Source: CADEED01 sp035761265
Lineage (GTDB): Bacteria > Pseudomonadota > Gammaproteobacteria > Steroidobacterales > Steroidobacteraceae
Assembly: GCA_035761265.1 (NCBI GenBank)
Contig: DASTRL010000219.1
Span: 1 to 8,823 of the forward strand
Direction: 5' to 3'
DNA length: 8,823 bases
The translations under genes and the position numbers were made by a program. Numbering within the stretch: position 1 is the stretch's first letter; each line of letters starts with the position of its first letter. The notes beneath the pieces are model-generated. The model made no database searches. It was given only the letters and a program-made list of their open reading frames with translations, and was not told the DNA's origin. Positions 1-6,954 of this stretch are shown piece after piece.

Positions 1-443
1 TCGACGAGGCGCGCGCGCAGCGGCTCGAGCGGCAGGCGGTCGCCCACGGCCAGATTGAAGGTGCGCCCGTCGACGTAGCCGCGAGGTGCAAGCCGCTGTC
101 CCAGCGTATCGGCCGCCGCCAGCAGCACGCCCGACTTCATCGAAGGCAGCTCGGCCAGGGCCGCGAGCCGCTCGGAGATGATGTCCGGGTGCGGCGAGAA
201 CACGTCGTAGGGCAGCACCTCCCAGTCCGGCAGCACGTGGATGGCTCTCGAACCCCCGAGGAAGAAGCCGAGCTCCGCGCGCAGCTGGTCCAGCTCGCGC
301 GCGTCGCGCGCGATGACCAGATAGGGCCGGGTGTCGGACTCGACGGCCTCGGCGATGGCGAGGCTACGGGCGGAGCCGTAGAGCTGGTGCCAGCGCTGGC
401 GCGCTCCGGCCGGCGGAACTGGGGGCTTGAGCAGTGATGGCAT
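1..443 (-). CDS. mfd: Transcription-repair coupling factor Mfd, N-terminal part (cut by window edge)
   Basis: Mfd is a cytoplasmic ATP-driven translocase that dislodges RNA polymerase stalled at DNA lesions and recruits UvrA for nucleotide excision repair. Only the first 147 codons are visible; the gene continues beyond position 1, so the polymerase-interaction and helicase domains cannot be checked. The visible part matches the UvrB-like N-terminal module. Residues 69-100 contain DWEVLPYDVFSPHPDIISER, which lines up closely with the DWETLPYDSFSPHQDIIS region of E. coli Mfd as I recall it, followed by a conserved segment of the type LP-M--GVLL----TL-QR (residues 99-118). The start is the ATG at 441-443; no in-frame ATG or GTG lies just upstream. 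The Shine-Dalgarno is poor: the best match, AGGTAAG, is about 20 bases away and sits in the loop of a hairpin. It lies 60 bases downstream of a same-strand small secreted-protein gene and may be read from the same promoter. Family identity is secure. Confidence 0.93.
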   Translation of the reverse strand, partial: MPSLLKPPVPPAGARQRWHQLYGSARSLAIAEAVESDTRPYLVIARDARELDQLRAELGFFLGGSRAIHVLPDWEVLPYDVFSPHPDIISERLAALAELPSMKSGVLLAAADTLGQRLAPRGYVDGRTFNLAVGDRLPLEPLRARLV

Positions 444-449
444 TGCGAA

Positions 450-473
450 GGCGCGGCAGCTTACCTGCGCGCC
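450..473 (-). promoter_or_regulatory. Hairpin in the mfd 5' leader
   Basis: In the mfd transcript a 6-bp stem (GGCGCG with CGCGCC) continues, past one bulged C, into a 3-bp stem (CAG with CTG) and closes on a 5-base GUAAG loop. Its 3' edge is six bases from the mfd ATG. The only Shine-Dalgarno-like bases (AGGUAAG) lie at its tip. No U-run follows, so it does not look like an intrinsic terminator. It could tune mfd translation or attenuate read-through from the upstream gene. The base pairing is seen directly; the role is inferred, and short GC-rich inverted repeats are common in a genome like this. Confidence 0.35.
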
Positions 474-503
474 GTCGCTCTGCCTATGGGAGGAGGGATC
501 CGA

Positions 504-791
504 TCAGCTGTGCGTCACGACTGCGTGCAACACCTTGTCGTTCTCGAACACCACGACGAAGTCGGGATAGAACCACTTGGTGATGGGCGGGTTGCCGACG
601 GGGCTGCTCTTGTTGGCAGGAGCGCCGAACTTCGCTTCCACCGCGGCCATGGTCGAGCCGCGCTGCGGCGTTTCCACGCCCGAGGGCTTGATCGCGAGCT
701 GGCCGTCGACCGCCAGAGTTTCGCCGAAAGAGGGCGCCGCGAGGGCGAGGCCCAGCGCGATCAGGGACGTCTTCATGGTGCGGGCAAGCAT
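504..791 (-). CDS. Small secreted (periplasmic) protein of unknown function
   Basis: A 95-residue protein. The N-terminus has basic residues (R4, K7), a hydrophobic stretch at about 9-20 (SLIALGLALAAP) and a plausible cleavage site near residue 23 (SFG then E), as in a Sec signal peptide. There is no lipobox cysteine. The mature part carries RGSTMAAVEAKFGAP (about 44-58), then VGNPPITKWFYPDF (65-78) and VVVFENDKVLHAVV (79-92). I recognise this as a conserved pattern in small gammaproteobacterial secreted proteins. Its layout recalls the SmpA/BamE-like fold (a G-x-S/T-M--V---FG-P segment, then an aromatic beta-strand region), but it is not a BamE by length or lipobox. No catalytic motif is visible. 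The start at 791 was chosen because AGGAGAA lies four bases upstream. A longer frame opens at 842 but would hide the signal peptide, and an internal ATG at 776 lacks a good ribosome site. It is co-directional with mfd. Confidence 0.8.
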   Translation of the reverse strand: MLARTMKTSLIALGLALAAPSFGETLAVDGQLAIKPSGVETPQRGSTMAAVEAKFGAPANKSSPVGNPPITKWFYPDFVVVFENDKVLHAVVTHS

Positions 792-795
792 GGCC

Positions 796-802
796 TTCTC
801 CT
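796..802 (-). promoter_or_regulatory. Shine-Dalgarno deciding the start of the small secreted protein
   Basis: Read on the minus strand this is AGGAGAA, with its GGAG core six bases before the ATG at 789-791. It is one of the clearest ribosome binding sites in the window and selects 791 over the upstream ATG at 842 and the downstream ATG at 776. Confidence 0.8.
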
Positions 803-828
803 GACGGTCAGCGACTACCGTGAGCGGC

Positions 829-856
829 AATATACCCCCCACTGTGGCAAAGTCAG
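829..856 (-). promoter_or_regulatory. Candidate sigma-70 promoter for the small secreted protein (and possibly mfd)
   Basis: On the minus strand a -35-like CTGACT (851-856; four of six matches to TTGACA) is separated by 16 bases from a -10-like TATATT (829-834; five of six). This predicts a transcript start near 822 and a leader of about 30 bases, which contains the Shine-Dalgarno at 796-802. The -10 stands out in very GC-rich surroundings. The other side of the same divergent region must serve lolC, for which I see no equally good hexamer pair. Confidence 0.45.
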
Positions 857-943
857 CCGCTGTCGCCCGAAGCCGACTATGTTCAACCGTACTTTTGTGA
901 AATCCGTCAGGTTTTTGACCCGGGATCCGGCCGAGCGCCCCTG

Positions 944-2188
944 ATGCTCAATTCCCTGCCCCTGTTCGTCGGGCTGCGCTACGTCCGCGCCCGATCTCAC
1001 AAGTTCTTCGTGTCGTTCATCACCTGGGTCTCGCTGCTGTGCGTGTGTCTCGGCGTGACCGCGCTCATCGTCATCCTGTCGGTGATGAACGGCCTGGAGC
1101 GCGACCTGCGCGACCGGCTGCTGTCGCTATCCGCGCACGCGCGCATCTTCGTGCCCGCGGACGCGAAAGCACCCGACTGGCAGGCGCTGGCGCAACGCGT
1201 GCGCGCCGCGCCTGATGTCACGGCCGCATCGCCCTTCATCGAAATCGAGGCGCTGGCCATGCGCAAGCCGGACATGCTGCCGGTGCGGCTGCGGGGCATC
1301 GATCCCACCCATGCCGCCGAGGTCGAGCGTCTCGAGAATGCCGTCATCGATGGGAAGCTCGCGGACCTCACGCCCGGCTCCGATCGCGTGATGATCGGTC
1401 GCTCGTTCGCGCAGATGCTCGGCCTGAGCCTCGGAGATCCGCTCACGGTGCTGATCCCGACCACCGACGCCGACGGCGCGCCGCAACCGCGCCTGCGCGA
1501 ATTCCAGGTGGCGGGCGTGTTCGACGCTGACGTGCAGGATTTCGACTCTCTGCTGCTCGCTTCGCTCGCCGACGTGCGCGCGCTGCTGCCGGATCCGGAC
1601 GCGCGCATGTCGCTGCACGTCAACTTCCGCGACGCGCTGGGTGCGCCCGCCTACGCCGCCGAACTCGCGAAATCGCTGCCCGCGGGCGTCGAGATCCGCG
1701 ACTGGACCTTCGATCACGCGAGCTACTTCCGCGCCATCCGCATCGAGAAAACCATGGTGGCCATCATTCTCATGCTGATCGTCGCCGTCGCGGCGTTCTA
1801 CCTGGTGGCGATGCTCGCCATGGTGGTCACGGACAAGCGTACCGACGTCGCCATCCTGCGCACGCTCGGCACTTCGCCCGCCCGGGTCATGGCCATATTC
1901 CTGATCCAGGGCAGCGTGATCGCCTGGTTCGGCGTCGCGCTCGGCGTGCTGATCGGCACCGTGGTCGGTTACAACGCCGGTGACGTCGCGGCCTTTCTCG
2001 AGCACCTGTTGCACTTCGAGATCTTCGATTCGAGCGTGTACGTGGTCACGCGCCTGCCCTCGGAGCTTCGCTTCGGGCAGATCGCGTGGATCGCCGGCAT
2101 CGCGATGCTGATCACGCTGCTCGCCACCCTCTATCCCTCGCTGCGCGCGGCGCGCATCCCGCCCGCGGACGCGCTGCGATACGAGTAG
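944..2188 (+). CDS. lolC: Lipoprotein-releasing ABC transporter permease (LolC/LolE family), first copy
   Basis: An inner-membrane permease of the LolCDE complex, which extracts outer-membrane lipoproteins from the inner membrane and passes them to LolA. It has 414 residues, the usual length. TM1 is about 22-48, ending in ILSVMNG. A large periplasmic domain covers about 50-265. TM2-TM4 are about 270-296, 316-344 and 380-402, the MacB/FtsX-type arrangement. The cytoplasmic segment DKRTDVAILRTLG (297-309) is the coupling region that meets LolD. It ends in LYPSLRAARIPPADALRYE, as LolC proteins do. The N-terminus (LFVGLRYVRA, ITWVS, LGVTALIVILSVMNG) favours LolC, but the periplasmic loop near 171-190 lacks the T-P-x-G-x-x-P LolA-binding Hook signature that the second copy has. 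The C-versus-E letter is therefore provisional. The start is ATG 944; its ribosome site is weak (only GAG about eight bases upstream). It is first in a lol operon, four bases before the next gene. Confidence 0.9.
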   Translation: MLNSLPLFVGLRYVRARSHKFFVSFITWVSLLCVCLGVTALIVILSVMNGLERDLRDRLLSLSAHARIFVPADAKAPDWQALAQRVRAAPDVTAASPFIEIEALAMRKPDMLPVRLRGIDPTHAAEVERLENAVIDGKLADLTPGSDRVMIGRSFAQMLGLSLGDPLTVLIPTTDADGAPQPRLREFQVAGVFDADVQDFDSLLLASLADVRALLPDPDARMSLHVNFRDALGAPAYAAELAKSLPAGVEIRDWTFDHASYFRAIRIEKTMVAIILMLIVAVAAFYLVAMLAMVVTDKRTDVAILRTLGTSPARVMAIFLIQGSVIAWFGVALGVLIGTVVGYNAGDVAAFLEHLLHFEIFDSSVYVVTRLPSELRFGQIAWIAGIAMLITLLATLYPSLRAARIPPADALRYE

Positions 2189-2192
2189 CCGC

Positions 2193-3449
2193 TTGGCGAT
2201 GCCCTACGAGTGGTTGATCGGCACGCGTTACCTGCGCTCCGCGCATCGCAGCGGCTTCGTGTCCTTCGTGGCCTCCATGTCCGTGATGGGACTGGCGCTC
2301 GGCGTGGCGGTGCTCATCGTCGTGCTCTCGGTCCTCAATGGCTTCGAACAGGAACTGCGCAACCGCATGCTGACCGTCACCTCGCATGCCACCATCACCG
2401 GCATCGACGGCGAAATCGCCGACTGGCGCTCGAAGGTGGCGACGGCCGCGCGCGAGCCGGGCGTCAAGGCCGCGGTGCCCTACATCGAATCGCGCGGCCT
2501 GCTCGCCAACGGACAGCGGGTCGCGGGAAGCGTGGTGCGCGGCGTGCTTCCCGAAGAGGAGAAGAACGCCGTTGGCCTGGGCTCGCACATGACGGCGGGT
2601 TCGCTCGACGATCTCGAAGCAGGCAGGTACCGCATCATCCTCGGTTCCGCGCTGGCCATCGAGCTCGGCGTGAAAGTGGGGCAGAGCGTGGTGCTCATGG
2701 CGCCGGAGGGCGACGTCACTCCCGCGGGCTTCGAACCGCGCAAGCGCCGCTTCACCGTCGCGGGCATCTTCGACTCCGGCATGTACGAATTCGACCGCGG
2801 GCTCGCACTCGTGCACATGAACGACGCGGCGAAGCTCTACCGGCTGGGCTCCAACGTCACCGGCATCCGCCTGGCACTGGAGGATCCGTTCCTCGCGCCC
2901 ATGCTGGTGCGCACCGTCGCGCGTGCCATCGACGTCAGCGGCAACGGCTACTTCGTCAGCGACTGGACGCGCGACCACGCGATGTTCTTCCGATCCGTGG
3001 AGCTCACGAAGTCGATGATGTTCTTCATCCTGCTGATCCTGGTCGTGGTCGCGGCCATCAACCTGGTGGCCACGCTGGTGATGATCGTCAAGGAAAAGCA
3101 GGCCGACATCGCCATCCTGCGCACCATCGGCGCGGCGCCGAACAACGTGCTGAAGATGTTCCTGGTGCAGGGCGCGCTGATCGGGCTGGTGGGCACGGCG
3201 GCCGGCGCGCTACTGGGCTGGCTGATCGCGGTGAATTTTCCAGCCATCATCCACGGCATCGAAAGCACCTTCGGCGTGCAATTCCTCGATGCCTCGGTGT
3301 ATCTGATGAGCGACCTGCCCACCGACGTGCAGGCCGGCGACGTGTTGCAGGTGTCGCTGGTGACGCTGCTGCTGACGGCGCTGGCGACCATCTACCCGGC
3401 GTGGCGCGCGGCGCGCACGCTGCCCGCGGAGGCGCTGAGACATGACTGA
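2193..3449 (+). CDS. lolE: Lipoprotein-releasing ABC transporter permease (LolC/LolE family), second copy
   Basis: The second permease of the lipoprotein-releasing complex, expected to pair with the first copy and a LolD dimer. It has 418 residues: TM1 about 22-48 (ALGVAVLIVVLSVLNG), periplasmic domain about 50-268, TM2 about 273-298, TM3 about 320-348, TM4 about 382-403. The coupling segment is KEKQADIAILRTIG (300-313) and the end is IYPAWRAARTLPAEALRHD. The N-terminus MAMPYEWLIG aligns without gaps to the MAMPLSLLIG start of E. coli LolE (from memory), which supports the TTG start at 2193; an ATG at 2199 is the alternative. However, residues 173-187 (VTPAGFEPRKRRF) match the Hook of LolC, the LolA-binding loop, and LEAGRYRIILG (141-151) is also LolC-like. 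Family membership is sure; calling it LolE rather than LolC or a LolF-like hybrid is not. Its 3' end overlaps lolD by eight bases, implying translational coupling. Confidence 0.9.
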   Translation: MAMPYEWLIGTRYLRSAHRSGFVSFVASMSVMGLALGVAVLIVVLSVLNGFEQELRNRMLTVTSHATITGIDGEIADWRSKVATAAREPGVKAAVPYIESRGLLANGQRVAGSVVRGVLPEEEKNAVGLGSHMTAGSLDDLEAGRYRIILGSALAIELGVKVGQSVVLMAPEGDVTPAGFEPRKRRFTVAGIFDSGMYEFDRGLALVHMNDAAKLYRLGSNVTGIRLALEDPFLAPMLVRTVARAIDVSGNGYFVSDWTRDHAMFFRSVELTKSMMFFILLILVVVAAINLVATLVMIVKEKQADIAILRTIGAAPNNVLKMFLVQGALIGLVGTAAGALLGWLIAVNFPAIIHGIESTFGVQFLDASVYLMSDLPTDVQAGDVLQVSLVTLLLTALATIYPAWRAARTLPAEALRHD

Positions 3450-4125
3450 ACTGGTCCTCGAAGCCAGCAACGTGGCCCGTACCTATCGCCAGGGCCCCAT
3501 CGACCTGAAGGTGCTGGAGGGCGTGAACCTCGCAGTGAAGGGGGGCGAGCGCCTGGCCATCATCGGCGCTTCGGGTTCGGGCAAGACCACGCTGCTGCAG
3601 ATACTCGGCGGCCTGGACCGGCCGACCGCCGGTACGGTGCGCATTGCCGGCAACGACATCCACGCGCTCGCCGAAAAGCCACGCGGCGAGTTGCGCAATC
3701 GCACGCTCGGCTTCGTGTACCAGTTCCATCACCTGCTGCCGGAATTCTCCGCGCTCGAGAACGTGGCCATGCCATTGCTGGTGCGTCGCGAGCCCAAGCA
3801 GTCAGCCGAAGCACAGGCGCGCGCCGTGCTCGAGCGCGTGGGACTCGGCGAACGCCTGGTCCACCGCCCGCATGAGCTCTCGGGAGGCGAGCGCCAGCGG
3901 GCCGCGGTGGCGCGCGCGCTGGTCACCCGCCCGCGCATCGTGCTGGCGGACGAACCCACGGGCAATCTCGACGGCGCCAACGCCGAGGCGGTGTTCGCGC
4001 TCATGCTCGAGCTGAACCGCGAATTCGGTACCAGCCTCATCGTCGTGACTCACGATCGCCGGCTGGCCGCGCGCATGGACCGCATCCTGGAAATCGAGCG
4101 CGGGAATCTAGTCGAAAAGACCTGA
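3442..4125 (+). CDS. lolD: Lipoprotein-releasing ABC transporter ATP-binding protein LolD
   Basis: The cytoplasmic ATPase that powers lipoprotein extraction by the two Lol permeases. It has 227 residues, normal for LolD, and every ABC motif is intact: Walker A GASGSGKTT (42-50), Q-loop Q94, signature LSGGERQR (146-153), Walker B IVLADE (166-171) followed by PTGNLD, and switch histidine H204 in VVTHD. The stretch YQFHHLLPEFSALENVAMP (93-111) is characteristic of LolD within the MacB/LolD/FtsE group. The ATG at 3442 lies inside the end of the preceding permease and has GGAGG at 3428-3432, nine bases upstream, so co-translation is likely. Its 3' end overlaps the convergent DUF2062 gene by 18 bases. 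The permease-permease-ATPase order differs from the lolC-lolD-lolE order of E. coli. Confidence 0.96.
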   Translation: MTELVLEASNVARTYRQGPIDLKVLEGVNLAVKGGERLAIIGASGSGKTTLLQILGGLDRPTAGTVRIAGNDIHALAEKPRGELRNRTLGFVYQFHHLLPEFSALENVAMPLLVRREPKQSAEAQARAVLERVGLGERLVHRPHELSGGERQRAAVARALVTRPRIVLADEPTGNLDGANAEAVFALMLELNREFGTSLIVVTHDRRLAARMDRILEIERGNLVEKT

Positions 4126-4644
4126 TTGATCCCTGGCGGCGCCCGGCCGCTCGCGATATCTCTTGCGTACGCTGTAGCGCCACAGGATGTCGAGCAACAC
4201 GTAACCGAGCAGCCCGATCACCGCCCCGGTGATGCCACAACCGACGAGGAAGGGTTTCCACATGGGGCCGAGCCCGTGCTGCACCCAGTCCCAGCTCATG
4301 TGGAATGCGAAGTGTCGCTCGGGCGCGCGCGTGACCAGCACGCCGACCTTATAGGCCAGCAGGTATGCCGGCACGATGGTCAGCGGATTCACCGCCACCA
4401 GCGCCAGCATGATGGTGGGGATGTGGATGCGGCAGAAGATGGCCACGAGCGCGGCCACCGGGATGTGGATGGGCAGCGGGATGAAACAGATCGCAAGGCC
4501 CGCGCCGAAGGCGGGTGCCACGGTACGCCGCTGCAGCGACCACAGGCGTGGATCGCCGAAGAAACGGCCGAAGGGCTTCAGCGCCCAGTGGCTGCGCAGC
4601 GTCTCGGCGCGCGGCGTGATCTTGCGGAACAGGAGCCGGGGCAT
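4108..4644 (-). CDS. DUF2062 domain-containing inner-membrane protein
   Basis: A 178-residue integral membrane protein of unknown function. It has a basic, aromatic N-terminus (LLFRKITPRAETLRSHWALK), then three predicted hydrophobic blocks at about 42-72, 77-105 and 128-156, then a basic, polar C-terminus (RKRYRERPGAARDQ). The motifs SLQRRTVAPAFGAGLAI (36-52), PLPIHIPVAALVAIFCRIHIP (ending at 76) and ALVAVNPLTIVPAYLLAYKVG (81-101), with the NP-T--P-Y core, are the signature of DUF2062. It is the only minus-strand gene between lolD and comEC: it converges on lolD with an 18-base overlap and diverges from comEC across 51 bases. The ATG at 4644 has a weak ribosome site (AGAG or GAGTGG within 15 bases). 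I recall DUF2062 genes near comEC and lol genes in other gammaproteobacteria, which suggests an envelope-related role, but no activity can be assigned. Confidence 0.88.
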   Translation of the reverse strand: MPRLLFRKITPRAETLRSHWALKPFGRFFGDPRLWSLQRRTVAPAFGAGLAICFIPLPIHIPVAALVAIFCRIHIPTIMLALVAVNPLTIVPAYLLAYKVGVLVTRAPERHFAFHMSWDWVQHGLGPMWKPFLVGCGITGAVIGLLGYVLLDILWRYSVRKRYRERPGAARDQSGLFD

Positions 4645-4695
4645 TGGCAGCCACTCTAGGGCAACTGGGTCCTGGTTGCATGAAGTGGTTCGCCC

Positions 4696-6954
4696 TTGAG
4701 CGGTGCGCTTTCCCTGTTGGCGGGTGTACTCGTCGGACTGACGTCCGCGCAGCTACCGCATTCCGTCTGGCTGCAGGCTGCGATCGTGCTCGTGGCCGTC
4801 GTGCTGCTTACGCCGCTGCGTGTGGCGGTCGTGCCGCGGCGGCTGGCGTTGTTGCTCGGTGGAATGGCGCTCGCCTGGCTGCCCGTGGCGCGGTGGACGG
4901 CATTGCACGTGCCGGCGAGGGCCGCGGACGAGCGCGTGCTGCTCGAAGGCCACATCCTGACGGTGCCGGCGCGCGACGGCGGGGAATTCACCTTCGATGC
5001 CAGGGTGCGCATGGTCTCCGACGCGGATCGTCGCCCGCGGCTGGCGCGACTGCGCTGGCGCATCCAGGAGCCGCCGCGCGTAGGCGAACGCTGGCGGCTG
5101 CTGGTGCGTCTCGCGCGCGCCGACACGGTGGTCAATTTTCACGGTGTCGACCCCGCTCGGCTGGCGTTTCGCGACGGCATCCACCTGCGCGGGCGCATCC
5201 TGCCGTCGGCGCTCAATACCCGGCTGATGCTGGCGCACGATTCGATCGACACGTTGCGGGCGCGCATCGCAACGCGCATCGCGCAACGCATCGCCGATCC
5301 GGACGCGGCTGGCCTGGTCACGGCACTGGCGGTCGGACTCACCGATGGCATGAGCACCGACCAGTGGCGCGTGTTCAATGCCACGGGCACCACGCACCTG
5401 GTGGCGATTTCCGGGCTGCACGTGACCTTGTTCGCCATGCTCGCCTTCGCGCTCGCGCGCCTGCTGTGGCGCGGCCTGCCGGCGCGCCTCGGCGTGGAGC
5501 GCGAACCTTTCGCGCTGCTGTCGGGCCTGCTGGCCGCCGGCGGCTATGCGCTGCTCGCGGGATTCTCCGTACCCACGCAGCGCACCTGGCTGATGCTCGC
5601 GGTGTTCGCGCTGGCGCGGCTCGCGTCGCGGCCGGTGAGCGCCGCGCGTACCTGGTCGCTGGCGATGATGGCGGTGTTGCTGCTCGATCCGTTGGCGCCG
5701 CTGGCGGCGGGCTTCTGGCTTTCGTTCGTTGCCGTGGGGGTGATCCTCGTGCTCGAGACCACCTCGTTGAAGACGAGCAGCCGGGTGCGTTTCGTGGAAT
5801 TGCAGTTCGCCGTGATGCTGGCGCTCGCGCCGCTGACCTTCGCCGTGTTCGGCGGCATTTCACTGGTGGGACTCGCGGTGAATCTGCTGGCGATTCCGAT
5901 CATCTCGTTCGTGCTCGTTCCGGTGGTGCTCGCCGGCGTGCTGGCCGCATGGTCGATGCCGGCGCTCGACGGCATCGCCTTCGGCGCGGCGGCGAAGCTC
6001 TATGAATGGCTGTGGCCCGGCATGGTGTGGGCCGCGGACCTCGAACATGCGACCTGGCGCTTCGAACCGCCGCCGTGGTGGTTCGCGATGGCCGTGCCCG
6101 CGGCGCTGCTGCTCATGCGCCGCTGGCCGTGGGGCCTGCGTCTGGGCGCCACCGCGGTGTCGCTGCCGTTGCTGCTGGCGCCTTCAAGGCTGCCGCCCGC
6201 GGGCTCGGTGCAGGTGCAGGTGTTCGATGCCGCGCGCGGCACGGCGGTGCTGATCGCCACCCGATCGCATGCCGTGCTGTTCGATACGGGCGATTCCTGG
6301 AACACGCATGGGACCATGGCGCCGCGCGTGATCATGCCGGCGCTCGACGCGCTCGGGATCCACCGCGTCGATCTGCTGATCCTGCCGCGCCTGGATGCGG
6401 ACCGCGCGGCCGGCGCGGCCTTGTTAGCTCTCGAGCGCGACGTCGGGCAGATCCTCGTCGGCGGAGGCTGGCCGGCGACTTCGTTGCCGGCCAGCGCGTG
6501 CCGCGACTCCGAGCGGCGGTGGGACGGTGTGCGGTTGCAGTTGTTCTCCGCCGGCAAGGCAGGCGGGCACTGCGTGTTGCGCATCTCGGCAGGCGGATGG
6601 TCGATGCTGCTGCCCGGAGACATGGACGTGAACGCCGAACGGGATTTGCTGTCGCGCCTGCCAGACGGCGAGCTCGGGAGCGACGTCGTGCTGCTCAGCC
6701 GCCAGGCAAGTTCGCGCGGCTCGGCGCTGGAGTGGATAGAGGCGAGCCGCGCGGTAACGGCGATCGCGACCGGAGGCATCGCCGGTTCCGAGGCCCGCGC
6801 GCAGACGCTGGCGCGCTGGCGCCATGCCGGCGTCCATGTGCTCGACACCCGCGCACTCGGCGGCATCCAGTTCGCATTCGGGACGCCGGGAGTCGCCGCG
6901 TTCGAAGCCGCGCGTCCGGCGCGCTATCCATTCGCCTGGCGGCGCGTCGAGTGA
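4696..6954 (+). CDS. comEC: DNA internalization-related competence protein ComEC/Rec2 with a degenerate metallo-beta-lactamase-like domain
   Basis: ComEC forms the inner-membrane channel that carries single-stranded DNA into the cytoplasm during transformation. At 752 residues it has the usual three-part build. A short hydrophobic N-terminus precedes a DUF4131-like region (about 30-170, including the periplasmic stretch 71-170). The Competence domain (about 200-480) carries the hallmark TTHLVAISGLHV (232-243) and many membrane segments. A soluble beta-lactamase-like domain spans about 504-735. The last domain keeps the fold cues (VQVFDAARGTAVLI, LFDTGD at 528-533, MLLPGDM at 637-643) but not the histidines: the expected H-x-D-x-D-H reads RLDADR (565-570) and the expected HHGS reads RQAS (669-672). 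The start is TTG 4696, the first possible start after an in-frame stop at 4681, with a weak AAGTGG upstream. TTG 4717 is an alternative. It is divergent from the DUF2062 gene and 34 bases before exbB. Identity is firm; whether it is active in DNA uptake is open. Confidence 0.94.
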   Translation: MSGALSLLAGVLVGLTSAQLPHSVWLQAAIVLVAVVLLTPLRVAVVPRRLALLLGGMALAWLPVARWTALHVPARAADERVLLEGHILTVPARDGGEFTFDARVRMVSDADRRPRLARLRWRIQEPPRVGERWRLLVRLARADTVVNFHGVDPARLAFRDGIHLRGRILPSALNTRLMLAHDSIDTLRARIATRIAQRIADPDAAGLVTALAVGLTDGMSTDQWRVFNATGTTHLVAISGLHVTLFAMLAFALARLLWRGLPARLGVEREPFALLSGLLAAGGYALLAGFSVPTQRTWLMLAVFALARLASRPVSAARTWSLAMMAVLLLDPLAPLAAGFWLSFVAVGVILVLETTSLKTSSRVRFVELQFAVMLALAPLTFAVFGGISLVGLAVNLLAIPIISFVLVPVVLAGVLAAWSMPALDGIAFGAAAKLYEWLWPGMVWAADLEHATWRFEPPPWWFAMAVPAALLLMRRWPWGLRLGATAVSLPLLLAPSRLPPAGSVQVQVFDAARGTAVLIATRSHAVLFDTGDSWNTHGTMAPRVIMPALDALGIHRVDLLILPRLDADRAAGAALLALERDVGQILVGGGWPATSLPASACRDSERRWDGVRLQLFSAGKAGGHCVLRISAGGWSMLLPGDMDVNAERDLLSRLPDGELGSDVVLLSRQASSRGSALEWIEASRAVTAIATGGIAGSEARAQTLARWRHAGVHVLDTRALGGIQFAFGTPGVAAFEAARPARYPFAWRRVE

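Noticed and set aside
896..911. A CRP-like half-match TGTGA-N6-TCAGG upstream of lolC
   Set aside because: The second half-site is only partly matched, no -10/-35 pair sits at a fitting distance, and a single imperfect match is expected by chance.
915..920. TTGACC as a -35 element for lolC
   Set aside because: A matching -10 would fall at about 937-943, right at the lolC ATG, and the bases there are C-rich with no resemblance to TATAAT.
486..944. A 152-codon plus-strand open frame opposite the small secreted protein
   Set aside because: It lies antisense to a gene with a signal peptide, a strong ribosome site and a conserved pattern, and runs through the divergent promoter region.
2112..2978. 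A 288-codon minus-strand open frame across the second Lol permease
   Set aside because: The His/Arg/Ala/Asp-rich composition without hydrophobic or domain structure is typical of an antisense shadow of a real membrane-protein gene.
4653..4658. TAGAGT (minus strand) as a -10 element for the DUF2062 gene
   Set aside because: Only four of six bases match and no acceptable -35 lies 16-18 bases upstream, so it is too weak to report as a promoter.
4644..6005. A 453-codon plus-strand open frame overlapping the start of comEC
   Set aside because: Its translation is Ala/Arg/Gly-rich low-complexity sequence in the wrong frame relative to comEC, which has clear family motifs. It is a GC-driven shadow.
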